A stretch of 64,000 nucleotides of DNA from Cubamyces lactineus (taxonomy: Eukaryota; Basidiomycota; Agaricomycetes; Polyporales; Polyporaceae): assembly GCA_022376465.1 (NCBI GenBank), contig JACDTU010000001.1, positions 124,001 to 188,000 of the forward strand, in the 5' to 3' direction. Position numbers and translations under genes: made by a program. How positions within the stretch are numbered: position 1 is the first letter of the stretch; each line of letters starts with the position of its first letter. The notes beneath the pieces are model-generated. The model was not told the DNA's origin and searched no databases. It was given only the letters and a program-made list of their open reading frames with translations. Shown one piece after another: positions 11,076 to 22,234 of the stretch.

Positions 11076-13338
11076 TTAACAACGACGCGATATGCCTTGC
11101 CGGGCTTCTTCCTCTCTATCATCAGACGTCATGAGTCACCAGGAAGGGTAATCATACGATGCGACTGGCGTACCTATACTCGAACATGATTTGTACGCCG
11201 ACGAACAGGCATGCGCACGAGAAGAGCAAGAACCGGATACCTGAACAGTGATTGTGCTGAGCGTTTCTGAAAGGTCTCGTAAATGAGGCCTACGCACCCT
11301 CCCAACTATCAAAGATCTGATGTAGCATGTATTTCATGCCGTCGGTCCCAATCACGAAGCCGATGAGATTGGCAGTCATCATCATCAGGACGTTTAATAC
11401 CGCGCCCATAGCACCGACATGTCTATACCATGATCGGTCGCCATACTGCGAAGTGTGTCAGTTCCCGCCCTTGCATCCGCGGCCGGGATAGAACGCACCT
11501 TCGACGCTGGTACGAGCAAGCGAGCAGCGAGCTCCGGCAGGATGAACAAGCTCACAAGCCATCCCCACGCAAGTAGTCGGAAAGACAAGTCATGCCAGAG
11601 CGCCACGAACGTGAACACCAAGACTGTCGTGACGATGCGGTTGCGCGTGCCGCCGAGAGGGATGTAGATGTAGCGCGTAATCCAGAGATTGTAGCTCCGG
11701 TGCCATGCACGCCAAAACCCGAGCGTCGAGTAGTTGTTCGCCATGCAGCGAACCATATTTTCGGGAGGGTCGATGCCGCTCAGCAGCGCCCATAAGCGGA
11801 AGAAACGCCATGGAACCAAGAGCTTAGAGACGATCGTATAACGCGTCAGAATGTGGTCATAGGTCGGTGAGAGGCACCTTACCTTTAACCAGACAACGAT
11901 CAAGTTCCAGAAGCCGACCATGCATAGCTCAGCGGCCGAGAAACCAACCCACGCTTTCCTGTCCTTGATCGCAACGACATACATGAAGTGCAAGATGAAC
12001 TCGAGCGTCAGTATGCATATGACGAAACGCGCTAGGTAGCCCATCGTCGAAGGGAGGCTGATCGAGAGTGGTCTTCGCATCTGTGGTTGCGTGAATACAC
12101 TCGCAAAGTCGACGAGAATTGGACGAAGGCTCACCTGCCATATAAAGTCGTTGAATGTCATGATCGGACCCGCGATGTAAAGAGGCGGATACAGCACGTA
12201 GATGATGAACAAGGGAAAGGAGTAGAACACCAATGAGTGCGAGACGCGCGGTCTCTGCTTATCGGACATTACACTTCCGGTCTGTGCTAGAGTTTAGTAT
12301 GATCTCTATCCTGTATTGACCAGTCTCATGTAGGCGCATACTCACGTCAGGCAGTCCTACGCCCTTACATGCCCAGTAGTAATCCATGTTGAACGAGACG
12401 AGCCGCAACATGGAAATGTTGAAGCTGATATACCACCTAGGGTATACGCCTTCCCAGACGTCCTGTGCTCGACTAGTCAGGTCAGTCCAGCACAATGTTC
12501 CATTGCAGCTACGTACGAGTGATGCCAAGATAGGGTGTATGCTGGCATATCTAAACCCCGAGTGACGTTCGATGGCAAACAAGACAAGTGCGTTGAACAC
12601 CCATGTAATAATGGGATTTGCCCTAGACGCGCCGGTCGACTTGGCTATCGCATAGTTGACAGAGATTATAAAGAACACTTTGACAGCACTTGTGCCGTGG
12701 AGTGCAAAGAGCATGATGGTGGAGAAAGCGATAAGGAAGGGTACTTGGTATAACTTAGTAGAATCAGTAAGTGATCGGTACGGTCGCGCCCAGATGCCAT
12801 ATAGTTTCTTCAGAACGATGAACGAGCTCGCAAGTAAGATGAGAGATGAAAGGCCTTTGCGGAATGAGCGATATTGGACATCACTCATGTCCTGATAAAT
12901 ACTGATGAGCGAGAAGCTTGACATGCGTGATGGGAGTTACAGACCACTTTGCGACCGAATATCCAACCTGGTGCAAGCCACCTCTCATAGAACGGATAGT
13001 TGGGATGTGATGCTAGGAAAGCACATAATCAGCTTTGATTCGTTCCAGCGACAAATGCCACGCAACTCACGCAAACTAAGCCGGCAGGGTATCCAAACCA
13101 TCACAGGGACTACCAAGCAGAAAACGACATAATAGACCATGAACTCGGGTGTACGCCATCTTGGTGGCGGATGCGAGGCAGCCTTGACTTGTGGGCTGTA
13201 CGATGAGGGTATTTCGACAGTTAACCGGGTAAGGCCAGTGGGTTTGGATGGCGGCAGCTCAGAGGAATCTACTTCAAATGCTGCGGGTGAGCGCAGGTCG
13301 GTCGGCATCGTCACTGGCAGTACGGTGTCTTCCGGCAT
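11076..13338 (-). CDS. GUP1: GUP1-like MBOAT O-acyltransferase
   Basis: Multi-pass membrane-bound O-acyltransferase of the Gup1 type, which in yeast remodels GPI-anchor lipids in the ER and was first found through glycerol uptake. Exon 1 starts MPEDTVLPVTMPTDLRSP at 13338 with a polar, Ser/Pro-rich N-tail, then the first membrane segment FMVYYVVFCLVVPVMVW. Later exons carry the Gup1 hallmark FWRAWHRSYNLWITRYIYIP plus PLGGTRNR near 11650-11730, and the MBOAT histidine in FVALWHDLSFRLLAWGW (11540-11600). The last exons read LMMMTANLIGFVIGTDGMK (11310-11390), FLLFSCACLFVGVQIMFEYR (11170-11240) and EEEARQGISRRC, TAA at 11076-11078. At least eight short introns. Divergent from the CK2 beta gene. 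The family call is firm; the exact acyl reaction in this organism is inferred from orthologues. Confidence 0.9.
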
Positions 13339-13760
13339 GAAGTTGGTACTTCAGAGATTGATGTTGCGCATTAGGGGGACTAAAGCGAACCCGAAAGCAA
13401 GATGACGAGGCAGAGGAAGGAAATAAAGGAGAGTGATGGGTGTATGCGCGCGGCAGCGTCGCAGCAAGGGCAGTACACGGTCAAGCAATAAGCGCTAATA
13501 AGCGCTGTGATCAAGTCGATACGCTATTGATATCATTGTCCTACTGATTGAGTATTGATCGCGAGTATATTACCATCAGCGCAAGATAAGTCAGTGCTTA
13601 GATCCTCTGCTAAACCTGAGTTACTTACAGTACACCTGACAATTGACTATGATGGTTATAATTCGTGAGCGCTCACACGCCTCATGGCTATCCTCCTTTC
13701 TTCTGTCCACCTCCTCGTCTCTACTCGTTTTCCTCGTCAGCCTCACTGATCGTAGCTAGT
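13339..13760. promoter_or_regulatory. Divergent promoter region GUP1 / CK2 beta
   Basis: About 420 bp between two divergent genes. The side facing the CK2 gene (13680-13745) has pyrimidine-rich tracts (CCTCCTTTCTTCTG, CCTCCTCGTCTC) that often lie just upstream of fungal transcription starts. No consensus TATA box. Confidence 0.35.
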
Positions 13761-14904
13761 ATGTCATATAATGAAACTTGGCTTGAGTCAGACTCATATT
13801 GCGATCTTTGCAGTGGAAGAAGTCTCCACTGGCTCAGGTTCTGATTATTCCAAGTGAGTGGCATTCACTCTCTTCCGCGAGTTGCATGTCCTGAGTCTGT
13901 TCCAGCTCGGTACGACCTCTCGTGAAGTGGCACCTCAGCAGGAGGTTTGACGTGAAATACAGTGGATATCGTGGTTTTTGTCATCCAAGGGCAATGAGTA
14001 CTTCTGCGAGGTCGAGGAGGACTACATTCTGGACCGCTTCAACCTGACTGGCCTCAACACGGAGGTGCAACACTATGCCCAGGCCTTGGATATGATCACG
14101 GACAACCTAGGTATGCATTATGCTCTCAAGAATCTGGTCACACGATTGAATGTCTGTGTCAGATGAGGAGATCCAGGACGACCTTCGCGGGAACCTCGAC
14201 CTCCAGGCGCGTCTCCTCTATGGGCTCATTCATGCGAGATGGATAGTGACTGCGCGAGGACTTGCCAAGATGGTGCGCATCCACTGCACTACCAAACATC
14301 GTTCACGTCTAAAGTTCACATTTTGCGCCACAATGTAGCTGGAGAAGTACAAGCGTGCAGATTTTGGTCGCTGCCCACGCGTCTTGTGCCAATCCCAGCC
14401 TCTGCTTCCTGTCGGTCTAACCGACGTACCCTACGAGAAGTCCGTCAAACTCTACTGCGGTCGCTGCGAAGACATCTACTCCCCCAAGTCTTCGCGTCAC
14501 GGCTCCATTGACGGCGCGTACTTTGGCACCTCTTTCCCTCACCTTCTCTTCCTCGTGTATCCCAACCTCATTCCTCCAAAGAGCGGCCCAGTCGAGTTTG
14601 GACTGCCTCAGCGAGCGGGAGATGTGGAGGGTGGCAGGCGTAGTCGCCGTATCAGAGAGGAGGAGGCCCAGGCGGAAGGCATGGGCGAGACGGGCAGTAC
14701 TGCGGCGGTCGCTCTCAAGGCGGATCGCTACCGCCCACGTATATTTGGGTTCCAAGTAAACGAAATTGCAAAGTTACAGAGGTGGCAGGAGGCGGTCAGG
14801 GACAGGTACGTCATTGTCTTTATAGTCATATTACAGGCTTACAATCATTCATGTGAAGGCAAATTACGCGCCTCGAGGAACTGGAAGGCAATGCGCCGGC
14901 GTAA
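13761..14904 (+). CDS. CKB1: Casein kinase II regulatory (beta) subunit
   Basis: Regulatory subunit that dimerises and docks the catalytic CK2 subunits in nucleus and cytoplasm. Diagnostic order: [11 protein letters not shown] (about 13817), [20 protein letters not shown] (13965 on), [29 protein letters not shown], then the zinc finger with paired cysteines in RCPRVLCQ and YCGRCEDIY (about 14365-14475). The family motifs [16 protein letters not shown] and RPRIFGF follow. A long charged insert ([17 protein letters not shown]) lies between them and is probably lineage-specific. The last exon ends [16 protein letters not shown] at 14902-14904. The N-terminal exon was not resolved: an ATG at 13761 is the likely region but its phase to the exon at 13814 is uncertain. 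The four metal-binding cysteines are all present, so the protein should be functional. Confidence 0.92.
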
Positions 14905-15351
14905 ATGGTTCGATGTCACGATTGTTGTACGATTCGAGTTGTTTTCTTGTGCTTGCGGGTGCGTCTTGTCCTTAGAGCAGCATACTAAATATCGGTGCCA
15001 CGCCATGAAGCCCACCCTCGATGACCAATGAAGAGGATATTGATGCTTTGTAGCGTTGACATTGAAGCTCGGCGGAGTTACATCAGGTGGTAGAACTACC
15101 GCCGCAGCAGGCTCAGCAGATATGACATTGCGCTTTTATGTGGACATACAACTGACCCGCGAACTACGGCCCGCTGAATGACTTACAGCACCGAAACAGA
15201 TATCGGTCCCACTCGCGTCTTGAGAGCGCTCATTCTTCATCAGAAGTGAATTGCCTTCTCGAAATCCAGTGTCCATGAGTTCCAACAATGCGTGGTCCCC
15301 TGAGTATGGAGAATAAGAACTGCTCTACCCTGGTAAACGCCCATACACAGC
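14905..15351. other. Intergenic spacer
   Basis: 3' flank of the CK2 gene and 5' flank of the first DUF4139 gene. No coding frame recognised. Confidence 0.45.
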
Positions 15352-15358
15352 ATATATA
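15352..15358 (+). promoter_or_regulatory. Putative TATA box of DUF4139 gene 1
   Basis: ATATATA run 52 nt upstream of the start codon at 15410. The two paralogues have a TATA-like element in a comparable place. Confidence 0.45.
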
Positions 15359-15409
15359 TGTGTGCATCCGTATATCCGCATTCCCCACAACATCACTCAA
15401 CATCTCACC

Positions 15410-17531
15410 ATGTTCATCAATACCATATCGTTGAGAGCATCGTCCATCCCCGTCAAGTCTGCGACGATATTCCAGTCATCCACCGCGGAATTGACTCGTT
15501 CCGTCTCGCTCGAGCTAAAGGTACGCATTCCTGTTCGTAGGAGCGCCTATACACGGACTAAACCTTGTCCAATAGAGCGGACGTAACGTGCTCGACATTT
15601 CTGGGCTGTCCAGCAACATCGACACCGAATCTCCCAGACTCATCGGCGCTCCGAACGGAGTGCGCGTCCTAGACGTGGTCTGTAAGCGCAAATCAAGGAA
15701 CGCACTTGACGCTGCCAACGACGAGCGGGCGGCTGAGATCAAGGCTCTCCAGGCCCAACGGGAAGCGCTGTTGTCCGAGCAGAGAGTCCGCCACGAGGAG
15801 ATCGACCTGCTCAACGACTCTGGACGTTTGATCACCAATGATACTCATAATCAAAACCTCGACCACGAGAAACTGCTCGCGTTCATGGACAAATACGTTG
15901 ACCGCAAACTCCGGATTCAGAAGGCGATTCGGGACCTCAGTGAGCGGATGGAGGAGATCGATAAGAAGACTTACGCATTGCTCAATGCCCGCAAGGGGGA
16001 CACCACCACCACCATCACTGCTACAATCATCGCGGCGGGCGATTGCAAGGTGGATCTGGTTTTGACGTATCGTGAGTTCCATTGCTCCTACTTCAGCCAT
16101 TGTCCGCGAGTCTGACTGGACTTGCAGTGATCACTGGCGTGACGTGGCGCCCTTTCTACGACTTGCACGCCACCACCGCCGATGGCCAGCCATCCCCAGA
16201 CGTTTCGATGCGATACTGCGTCGCGATCACACAGCACACAGGCGAGGACTGGAACGACACGACCCTGACTCTCAGCACAGCAAGCTCGCAAGCTTTGAAG
16301 CAATTGACGGTTCCCGTTCTGAGCCCACTCAAGATCTCTGTCGCACGCCCAGTAAGCCAGATCTTTTAGGGGATGGCAGAGTCTGAGAGCATTCGATAGA
16401 TACAAGAGAGCTCGTCGTCTGACGAGGAAAACACCCTGTGGGTGCAGCCTCGCGCTTATCGTAGGAGTCCTCAACCTGCGATGAGACGAATGTCATATGA
16501 CCGTGGAAGTCAAGATCCAGCGGAGAGAGGTGCGTGCATCAGCCCCTGGTGCATGCCTACCATTGACGCAACATACCTTCTGCATCATCTAGTAGTATAC
16601 GCGGAGACTGAGGGTCGCGCAGCGTCTCCGGACCGGGGGGTACCTACGCTCATCGCAGCCGTGGTGCCGCCTACAGTTGTATCGCCACCTACAATCGTGG
16701 TGCCACCTCCACCCGCGCCCCCTTCGCTCGCAAACCGGGACGCACTCTCGGTGGTGTACCACGTCCAGGACACTGTCTCCCTTCCCAGCGACGGCGAGGA
16801 ACATAGGCTGATCATAGCGACCCTAGATTTCAAGGCGAAGCTCAAGTACATGTGCGTCCCGCGGCAAAGCCCGACAGTGTACATTGTGGCGAAAGTGAAG
16901 AACTCCAGCGAGTTCGACCTGCTCTCGGGGCCCGTGAACGTGTTCATGAACGACAGTTACGTGACGAAGACGGCAATTCCGGTATGTATAAGCTTCGCGC
17001 AATCTCGTAATTGGCACTCAACAGGCTGTATAGTTCATCACGATCAACGAGAGTTTCCCATGCGTGCTTGGCGTCGACACTTCTCTCAAGGTCTCCTACG
17101 TGCAAGACGAGAAGACCGAGTACGAGCCAAAGCGGAACTTCGCCGAGCCGCAGAAGACGACGACGCGGACACTGCACGTGTCGGTGGCGAACTTGCATAA
17201 GTTCGACATAGGGAAGCTCGTCATCCGGGACGCTATCCCTCTCGGAAGCGGGGAGGACAAAGTGACGGTGGTCCTGCAAAAGCCTGAAGGACTTGCCGAG
17301 TCCAAGGACGGACAAAGCGTCGCTATCAATCTCAATGTGGACGGTAATGCAGACACGAAGGCAACTGCGAAGGTGCGGTGGCAGAAGATGATGGATGGGA
17401 AAGGTGGAGAGAAAGACGGGCTGTTCGAATGGGTGTGCGCTATACCGGCCGGGGAGAAGATCGGCCTGGACGCTCAATGGGCCATCAAGGCACCCAGTGA
17501 TACGCAGTGGCAAGAGAAGGCGGCGCGGTAA
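15410..17531 (+). CDS. DUF4140/DUF4139 ('mucoidy inhibitor A'-like) protein, copy 1
   Basis: First of three tandem paralogues. Starts MFINTISLRASSIPVKSATI at 15410; the N-terminal DUF4140-type region continues with FQSSTAELTRSVSLELK and, after an intron, GRNVLDISGLSSNIDTESPR. A charged coiled-coil region follows (15690-15990). A DUF4139-type C-terminal half begins GVTWRPFYDLHATTADGQ (16138) and continues to KVRWQKMMDGKGGEKDG and the stop at 17529-17531. A low-complexity Pro/Val linker (VVPPTVVSPPTIVVPPPP) precedes SLANRDALSVVYHVQ. In the linker (16350-16600) several introns must be removed: after SVARP a donor GTAAGC precedes an in-frame stop. This copy is the most fragmented of the three, but I find no lesion that splicing cannot explain. 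No signal peptide. The molecular function of the family is not established. Confidence 0.8.
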
Positions 17532-17680
17532 CGGGATGGGTCCTTTGGTGTACTGCATAACCACGCGTCTCGATGTAAGGCTCGCTGCGTCCAGGCAACA
17601 CTGTGGCACGCCAGCCAGTAGTATTCTAGAGCATAGCCTGAGATCCAGAGACCGAGGCTCAAGGCCCCGGGGCCAGGGGC
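17532..17680. other. Short spacer; start of block homology
   Basis: Similarity to the second copy of the duplicated block begins near 17650, about 30 nt before the left GAGGCTGGCA boundary. The palindromic GGCCCCGGGGCC is in this flank. Confidence 0.4.
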
Positions 17681-17700
17681 GAGGCTGGCATGGAAGACCG

Positions 17701-18145
17701 TTAGCGCCGCAATCGCATGAGGCTCGACCAGGAGTACTCATCTTCTTCGCACTCATGCGAGGGAGGGTACCAGGCCCCCTTCCCCGCTCCCACCGGCACC
17801 GACGACAGAAGGGACGTGCGAGAAGAGAGGGCGCCATCTCTCCTCCCGCCAGTACCCTCCCGCCGCCCATGCCGTACCTCCCATTCTCCACCATCTCCCG
17901 GCTCGATCTTGAGTATCTGGTCTTGGGTATCGCTGGAAATGTCTATGGTCGGGCGTGAGGAGCATCAACGGTGAGTGTCGGATCTCGGGGTCTGAAAGGA
18001 TTAGTAGTGTCGAATTCAACCCACCGGCTTGCAAGAATTGGTGTACAGTGCGGCGACTGCGAGGTGTAATCAGCGGGTAGCGAGGCGATGAGAGGCAAGG
18101 GTAACTCACGATTCTTGCTGTCGTGTCCAGACATTCATGCTGCAA
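17701..18145 (-). CDS. Possible small spliced gene in the duplicated block (copy 1)
   Basis: A minus-strand frame from about 17945 to the stop TAA at 17701-17703 reads DISSDTQDQILKIEPGDGGE, then EWEVRHGRREGTGGRRDG, LSSRTSLLSSVPVGAGKG, AWYPPSHECEEDEYSWSS and LMRLRR. It is open in both block copies with a few substitutions (for example K to E before GAWYPP, SWSS to LLST). It is preceded by an acceptor-like CCATAG, and upstream an exon-like ATG (about 18139) runs to a GTGAGT donor, but the phases do not join neatly. The real first exon is thus unresolved. Arg/Gly/Ser-rich and probably disordered. Function unknown; it could also be a non-coding transcript. Confidence 0.35.
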
Positions 18146-18584
18146 AGATCAAGGTGCGAGCCTCGAAAGAGAAAATACTCTACTTGGCAATGTCAGGGAG
18201 GCTGACATCATCGGGTGATCCAAGCCCTCTGACAACCTCGCCGACGCCGATCCATTACTTGCATCCGAGTGTTGAGTCGTCGTCCTCAGTATCTTCGAGC
18301 GCTTGCTAGCTACAATGATACCTGTGCAACAGAAAGAGATGGCAGCAGCACATTCGACGCAAGATGGTCTTCGCAAACTGAACCCAGCATCAAGCGTTGG
18401 TCAAGGCACCGGGTTCACCGAGGTACATGGATCCCCCTCGCCCGAATGCCCAGCCTCAGCCGGAAGCGTTACCTCTCTCTTAGTCCGGCCAAGAGAGTCC
18501 GCCACTGGGGGTCTTCAGCTGCGCGCGCTCGAGGAATTCCCACTCAAAGGATGGTCGAAGCTGGCTGTGAAGAAAAACAAACAC

Positions 18585-18938
18585 TCAAAGCGCAGCGAAG
18601 AACTTGCGGTCAACGTAGGTGTAATGGATCTGGCACACGTAGCGGGGAACGCGGATCTTCTTTGGGGGCGGGAGGAGGGTGCGGTGCACGATCTCGTCGC
18701 GCCTCTGAGCCTCCTCGAGCGGAATGAGCTGGTACTCCGCTGGGGGGCAGTGGGTGGTGAACTTGGGAATCGGGACCCATTCGGGCTCGACGTGACGGCC
18801 ATCTCCGAGCCTGCGGACCTGGACACGAGGGGTCGGGGGAGGACGAGAGAAGAACTTGGACTTGGGCTTGGGAGGGGGAGAGCGAAGCGTCCTGCGCTTG
18901 GCGGGGAGGGTGGGGTTGGGAGCGGAGTGGGTGTTCAT
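18585..18938 (-). CDS. 117-residue conserved hypothetical protein (block copy 1)
   Basis: Single-exon frame starting MNTHSAPNPTLPAKRRTLRS at 18938 and ending YVDRKFFAAL. The N-terminal third is basic and proline-rich (SPPPKPKSKFFSRPPPTP); the rest is ordered-looking with HVEPEWVPIPKFTTHCPP, a charged helix EEAQRRDEIVHRTLLPPP and VPRYVCQIHYTYVDRKF. It is identical in sequence to the protein at 29992-30345, while the DNA differs at about four silent positions in the part compared, so the protein appears constrained. A TATA-like element lies about 108 nt upstream. No signal peptide or membrane segment; two cysteines. I do not recognise the family. Confidence 0.7.
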   Translation of the reverse strand: MNTHSAPNPTLPAKRRTLRSPPPKPKSKFFSRPPPTPRVQVRRLGDGRHVEPEWVPIPKFTTHCPPAEYQLIPLEEAQRRDEIVHRTLLPPPKKIRVPRYVCQIHYTYVDRKFFAAL

Positions 18939-19045
18939 GGTTGTGGGTATGTGGGAGTATGTGAGCGATACGCGTCAAGCGAAAGCTATGTGATGGTGAT
19001 GGTACGGGGGAAAGGTAGGTGGGGAGAGTGAGCGAGGGGTGGAGA

Positions 19046-19056
19046 GATTATATAGG
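19046..19056 (-). promoter_or_regulatory. Putative TATA box of the 117-residue protein gene, copy 1
   Basis: Minus strand CCTATATAATC, about 108 nt upstream of the start codon at 18938; conserved in the second block copy. Confidence 0.5.
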
Positions 19057-19147
19057 CCATTTTGCCTGGAGGCTGACAGTGGTCGGCATAGCCAAATCCG
19101 GGAGAGGCGTCGGTATCCAGTACTAGGATGATGTCACTGTCAGCCTC

Positions 19148-20106
19148 TGTGTGTAGCAGAGTTGCACCACCGTATCAAATCCGCGGTGGTGTGGTTATAT
19201 TCGCCTAATCGCGTCCCACGGAGTCGTTAGCCAGCGAATATCTCGAGAGCAGGCGAGCTACGAGAGGAGACTCATGCAGGTCGTGATGAAAATACCCTCG
19301 GGCGTCGTCAAAGTGACCCCTGTTAGCTTGGGAACAACAGGGAAGAGAACCCATGCGCATGCCAAATCGAAGCATGATTTATTGCTAGTCATAGCTATCG
19401 ATGCGGTACTCAGTGCGCAAGTATCTGCATGAGTGAAACTTTGACGCGTCTGGTTAGCTGAAACCTAGATTGTGGCAAGAATTCAGTACTTGTGCGTCGG
19501 TGAGCGATCTTCGAAGAACAGTACCTACACTGCATTCCGAGGTAGTAGGGTAATATTGCACTGCAGCCGTGGTCATCAGGGTACAAGTTGAGATGTACCA
19601 CTGGGTGATGGTGCGTCTCACTTCGCGCGGCGACTGCTTTAGGGTTAGCGCCTAAAACAAGCAATACTCTCCCGACGACGGAATTCCTGGCCTCCTGCCT
19701 TGATCTTTCCGCCAGTACTCTACTCCTCTTGTGTGCGCTGTTCAACCCTTTTTATCAGCTCAATGAAGCCTTCAGTCTCCTTCAGCTCTGCGTAGCTAAG
19801 TGGATGAATCTATCTGAGCCCGCCATGGTAGTATTGGCACCCTCCTCTGAGCCCCGAAATCCATCTGCCAAGCTCGAGGGGCTGGCACGAGGCACTGCTG
19901 TCGCAGCAGATGTACTCGGATGCTGTGCTCTAGTGGCACTGCGGATTTAATGCTGGGCAGCAGGCTAGGCGACTAAAGCGACTTGCCTCAAGGCTACTCT
20001 AGGCCATCCCACATCAACGCCCGGATTCGAAGAAGTTCAGAGCCCCGTGAGTCAGTCTTTAACCGCTTCCGTCCACATTCGCTGATGGGCGCTCACCCAG
20101 CGACCA
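19148..20106. other. Intergenic spacer, about 1 kb
   Basis: No sustained coding frame on either strand. Not shared with the flank of the second block copy, where similarity has ended. Confidence 0.45.
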
Positions 20107-20113
20107 TTTATAA
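20107..20113 (+). promoter_or_regulatory. Putative TATA box of DUF4139 gene 2
   Basis: TTTATAA about 85 nt upstream of the start codon at 20198. Confidence 0.45.
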
Positions 20114-20197
20114 CCACGATTTGAGGTACAAATAGTACCGAACACAACATCCACAGCCCTCCTAGCAACAGTCCGAGACGCCGCCAAATTCCTCGCC

Positions 20198-22234
20198 ATG
20201 TTTACTAACAGCATTTCATTGAGGGCATCATCTATTCCCGTAAAGTCAGCGACGATATTTCAGTCGTCCACTGCGGAGTTGACGCGCCGCGTTACGATCG
20301 AGCTAAAGGTGAGAAATCCTGTCTGTAGGCGCACATTTTGGATGAGGGGGCTGACTAGCGCGGCACACACAGAGCGGGCGCAATGCACTCGAGATCTCTG
20401 GGTTATCCAGCAAGGTCGATACCGAATCTCCCAGGCTTAGCGGCGCTCCTGGTTGTGTGCGCGTCCTCGATGTGGTCTGCAAACGCAAACCTAGAGACGC
20501 CCCTGACATCCCTGAAGACGAGCGGTCGGCAGAGGTCAAGCGCCTCAAAGCCCAGCGGCGCGCTCTCCAGGCTGAGCAAGAGGTTCGCCAAGAGGAAATC
20601 AAGTTACTGAACGATTCCGCTCAGCTGGTGACGAGCGATGATCACAACCACAACCCCGACCACGATAGCCTGCTCGCTTTCATGGACAAGTACGTCCAGC
20701 GGAAGCTGGGGATCCAGAAGGCCATCCGGGACCTTTTTGAGCAAATAGAAGAGGTGGACAAGAAGATATACGTATTGAACAATGCGCGCAAGGGGGAGAC
20801 TACCACAATGGTCACTGCTACCATTATCGCAGAGAGTGAATGCAAAGTCGACCTGAATCTGACCTATCGTGAGTATCAGAACCCTGCGTGTTTCTTCCTC
20901 CGCTCTTACCTGCTAACCTGCTCCCGTAGTGGTCTCCGGAGTTACCTGGCGTCCGTTCTACGATCTACATGCCACATCCGTAGATGGCCAGCCTTCCCCG
21001 GACGTGTCATTGCGTTACTGCGTAGCGATCACACAGATCACAGGCGAGGATTGGGATAACACCGCCTTGACACTCAGCACAGCAAGCTCGCAGGCGTTGA
21101 GGCAGCTGACCGTTCCTTCGTTAAGCCCGCACAGAATCGTTGTGCCCGTAAGTCCGGACTCTCCAGACGTGTCGCAGAACGCTCAAGCGCGTGAACAGGG
21201 ATCGAATGCAGATGAACCGTTGCGCCCGATGAGACGCATGGGCACCATCAGAGCGAGAAAGGTCGCCCAAGAAGACGAAGCCGATGTCGTACAGCCTCGA
21301 GACGCAGATGCACCGAACGTGGAAGCAACAACCTTCAGTTATCAGTCTGCAACTACGATGGACCACATGCGTGCTACAATCATGGCATCCGCTGCCCCTG
21401 CACCTCCCCCGGTGCCCCCTTCGCTCGCGAACCGAAACGCGCTCTCGGTCGTGTACCGCGTCCAAGGCGCCGTCTCCCTCCCCAGCGATGGCGAGGAACA
21501 CAGGCTCACGATCGCGACGCTGGACTTCAAAGCGAAGCTCAAGTACATGTGCGTGCCTCGGCAGCGCCCGACAGTGTACATCGTCGCGAAGGTGAAGAAC
21601 ACGAGCGAGTTCGACCTGCTCTCGGGACCGGTCAACGTGTTCATGAACGACAGCTACGTGACGAAGACAGTGATTCCCGTAAGTCTCCATGCGACGGATT
21701 TCTCGCAGCAGAAGCTGAACCGGTCGCGTGTAGTTCATCACGATGGACGAGAGCTTCCCATGCGTGCTCGGCGTCGACACTTCTCTCAAAGTCTCCTACG
21801 TGCAAGATGAGAAAACTGAGTACGAGCCAAAGCGGAACTTCGCCGAGCCGCAGAAGACGACTACGCGGACGCTGCGCGTGACAGTGGCAAACCTGCACAA
21901 GTTCGACATCGGGAAGCTCATCATCCGAGACGCTATCCCTCTCGGGAACGGGGAAGACAAGGTCACGGTCGTACTGAACAAGCCCGAAGGCCTTGCAGAG
22001 TCGAAAGACGGACAGGACGTGGCGATCAATCTCGGTGCGGATGGAATTGCGGAGGGCGCGAAGGCGACGGCGAAGGTGCGGTGGCAGAAGGTGGTGGATG
22101 GGAAAGGTGGGGAGAAGGATGGGCTGTTCGAGTGGGTGTGCGCTATACCGGCTGGGGAGAAGATCAATCTGGACGCGCAGTGGGATATCAAGGCGCCCAG
22201 TGAGACACAGTGGCAGGAGAAAGCGTCGCGGTGA
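20198..22234 (+). CDS. DUF4140/DUF4139 ('mucoidy inhibitor A'-like) protein, copy 2
   Basis: Closest relative of copy 1. Starts MFTNSISLRASSIPVKSATI at 20198, with the same first intron (about 20310-20370) and then GRNALEISGLSSKVDTESPR. The coiled-coil part follows (20520-20800, RALQAEQEVRQEEIKLLND). The DUF4139-type half begins SGVTWRPFYDLHATSVDGQ at 20936, and a long exon 20929-21680 is continuous through a polar linker (about 21150-21410, DEADVVQPRDADAPNVEA) to the C-terminal part. The last intron lies at about 21680-21732; the final exon gives FITMDESFPCVLGVDTSLK, KTEYEPKRNFAEPQKTTTR and KVRWQKVVDGKGGEKDG, stop at 22234. No lesions. No signal peptide or membrane segment, so probably cytosolic. 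The biochemical role of the family is unknown. Confidence 0.85.

Larger units (their letters stand above)
17681..19147. repeat. Duplicated 1.47-kb block, copy 1, bounded by short inverted repeats
   Basis: About 95% identical by eye to 29085-30555, in the same orientation. The left edge carries GAGGCTGGCA (17681-17690; GAGGCTGACA in copy 2) and the right edge its inverse, TGTCAGCCTC (19138-19147). Similarity stops at the right repeat. A 13-bp perfect inverted repeat (GAGGCTGACAGTG at 19069-19081 with its complement at 19135-19147) can form a hairpin at the right end. The block holds a 117-codon minus-strand gene and a second possible minus-strand gene. No target-site duplication was identified. 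Confidence 0.7.

Noticed and set aside
15410..17531. Calling DUF4139 copy 1 a pseudogene
   Set aside because: The in-frame stop after SVARPVSQIF lies beyond a good donor (GTAAGC), and the remaining parts can be joined by ordinary introns, so no certain lesion was found.
16944..17894. 316-residue minus-strand open frame
   Set aside because: It is antisense to the conserved C-terminal exon of DUF4139 copy 1 and has no features of its own; similar shadows occur opposite the other copies.
17395..17974. Plus-strand frames with Arg-rich translations downstream of DUF4139 copy 1
   Set aside because: They are out of frame with the gene and antisense to the more plausible minus-strand frame ending LMRLRR.
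18269..19031. Plus-strand frames of 152 and 242 codons in the duplicated block
   Set aside because: They are antisense to the 117-residue gene. The protein identity between copies and the TATA position support the minus strand.
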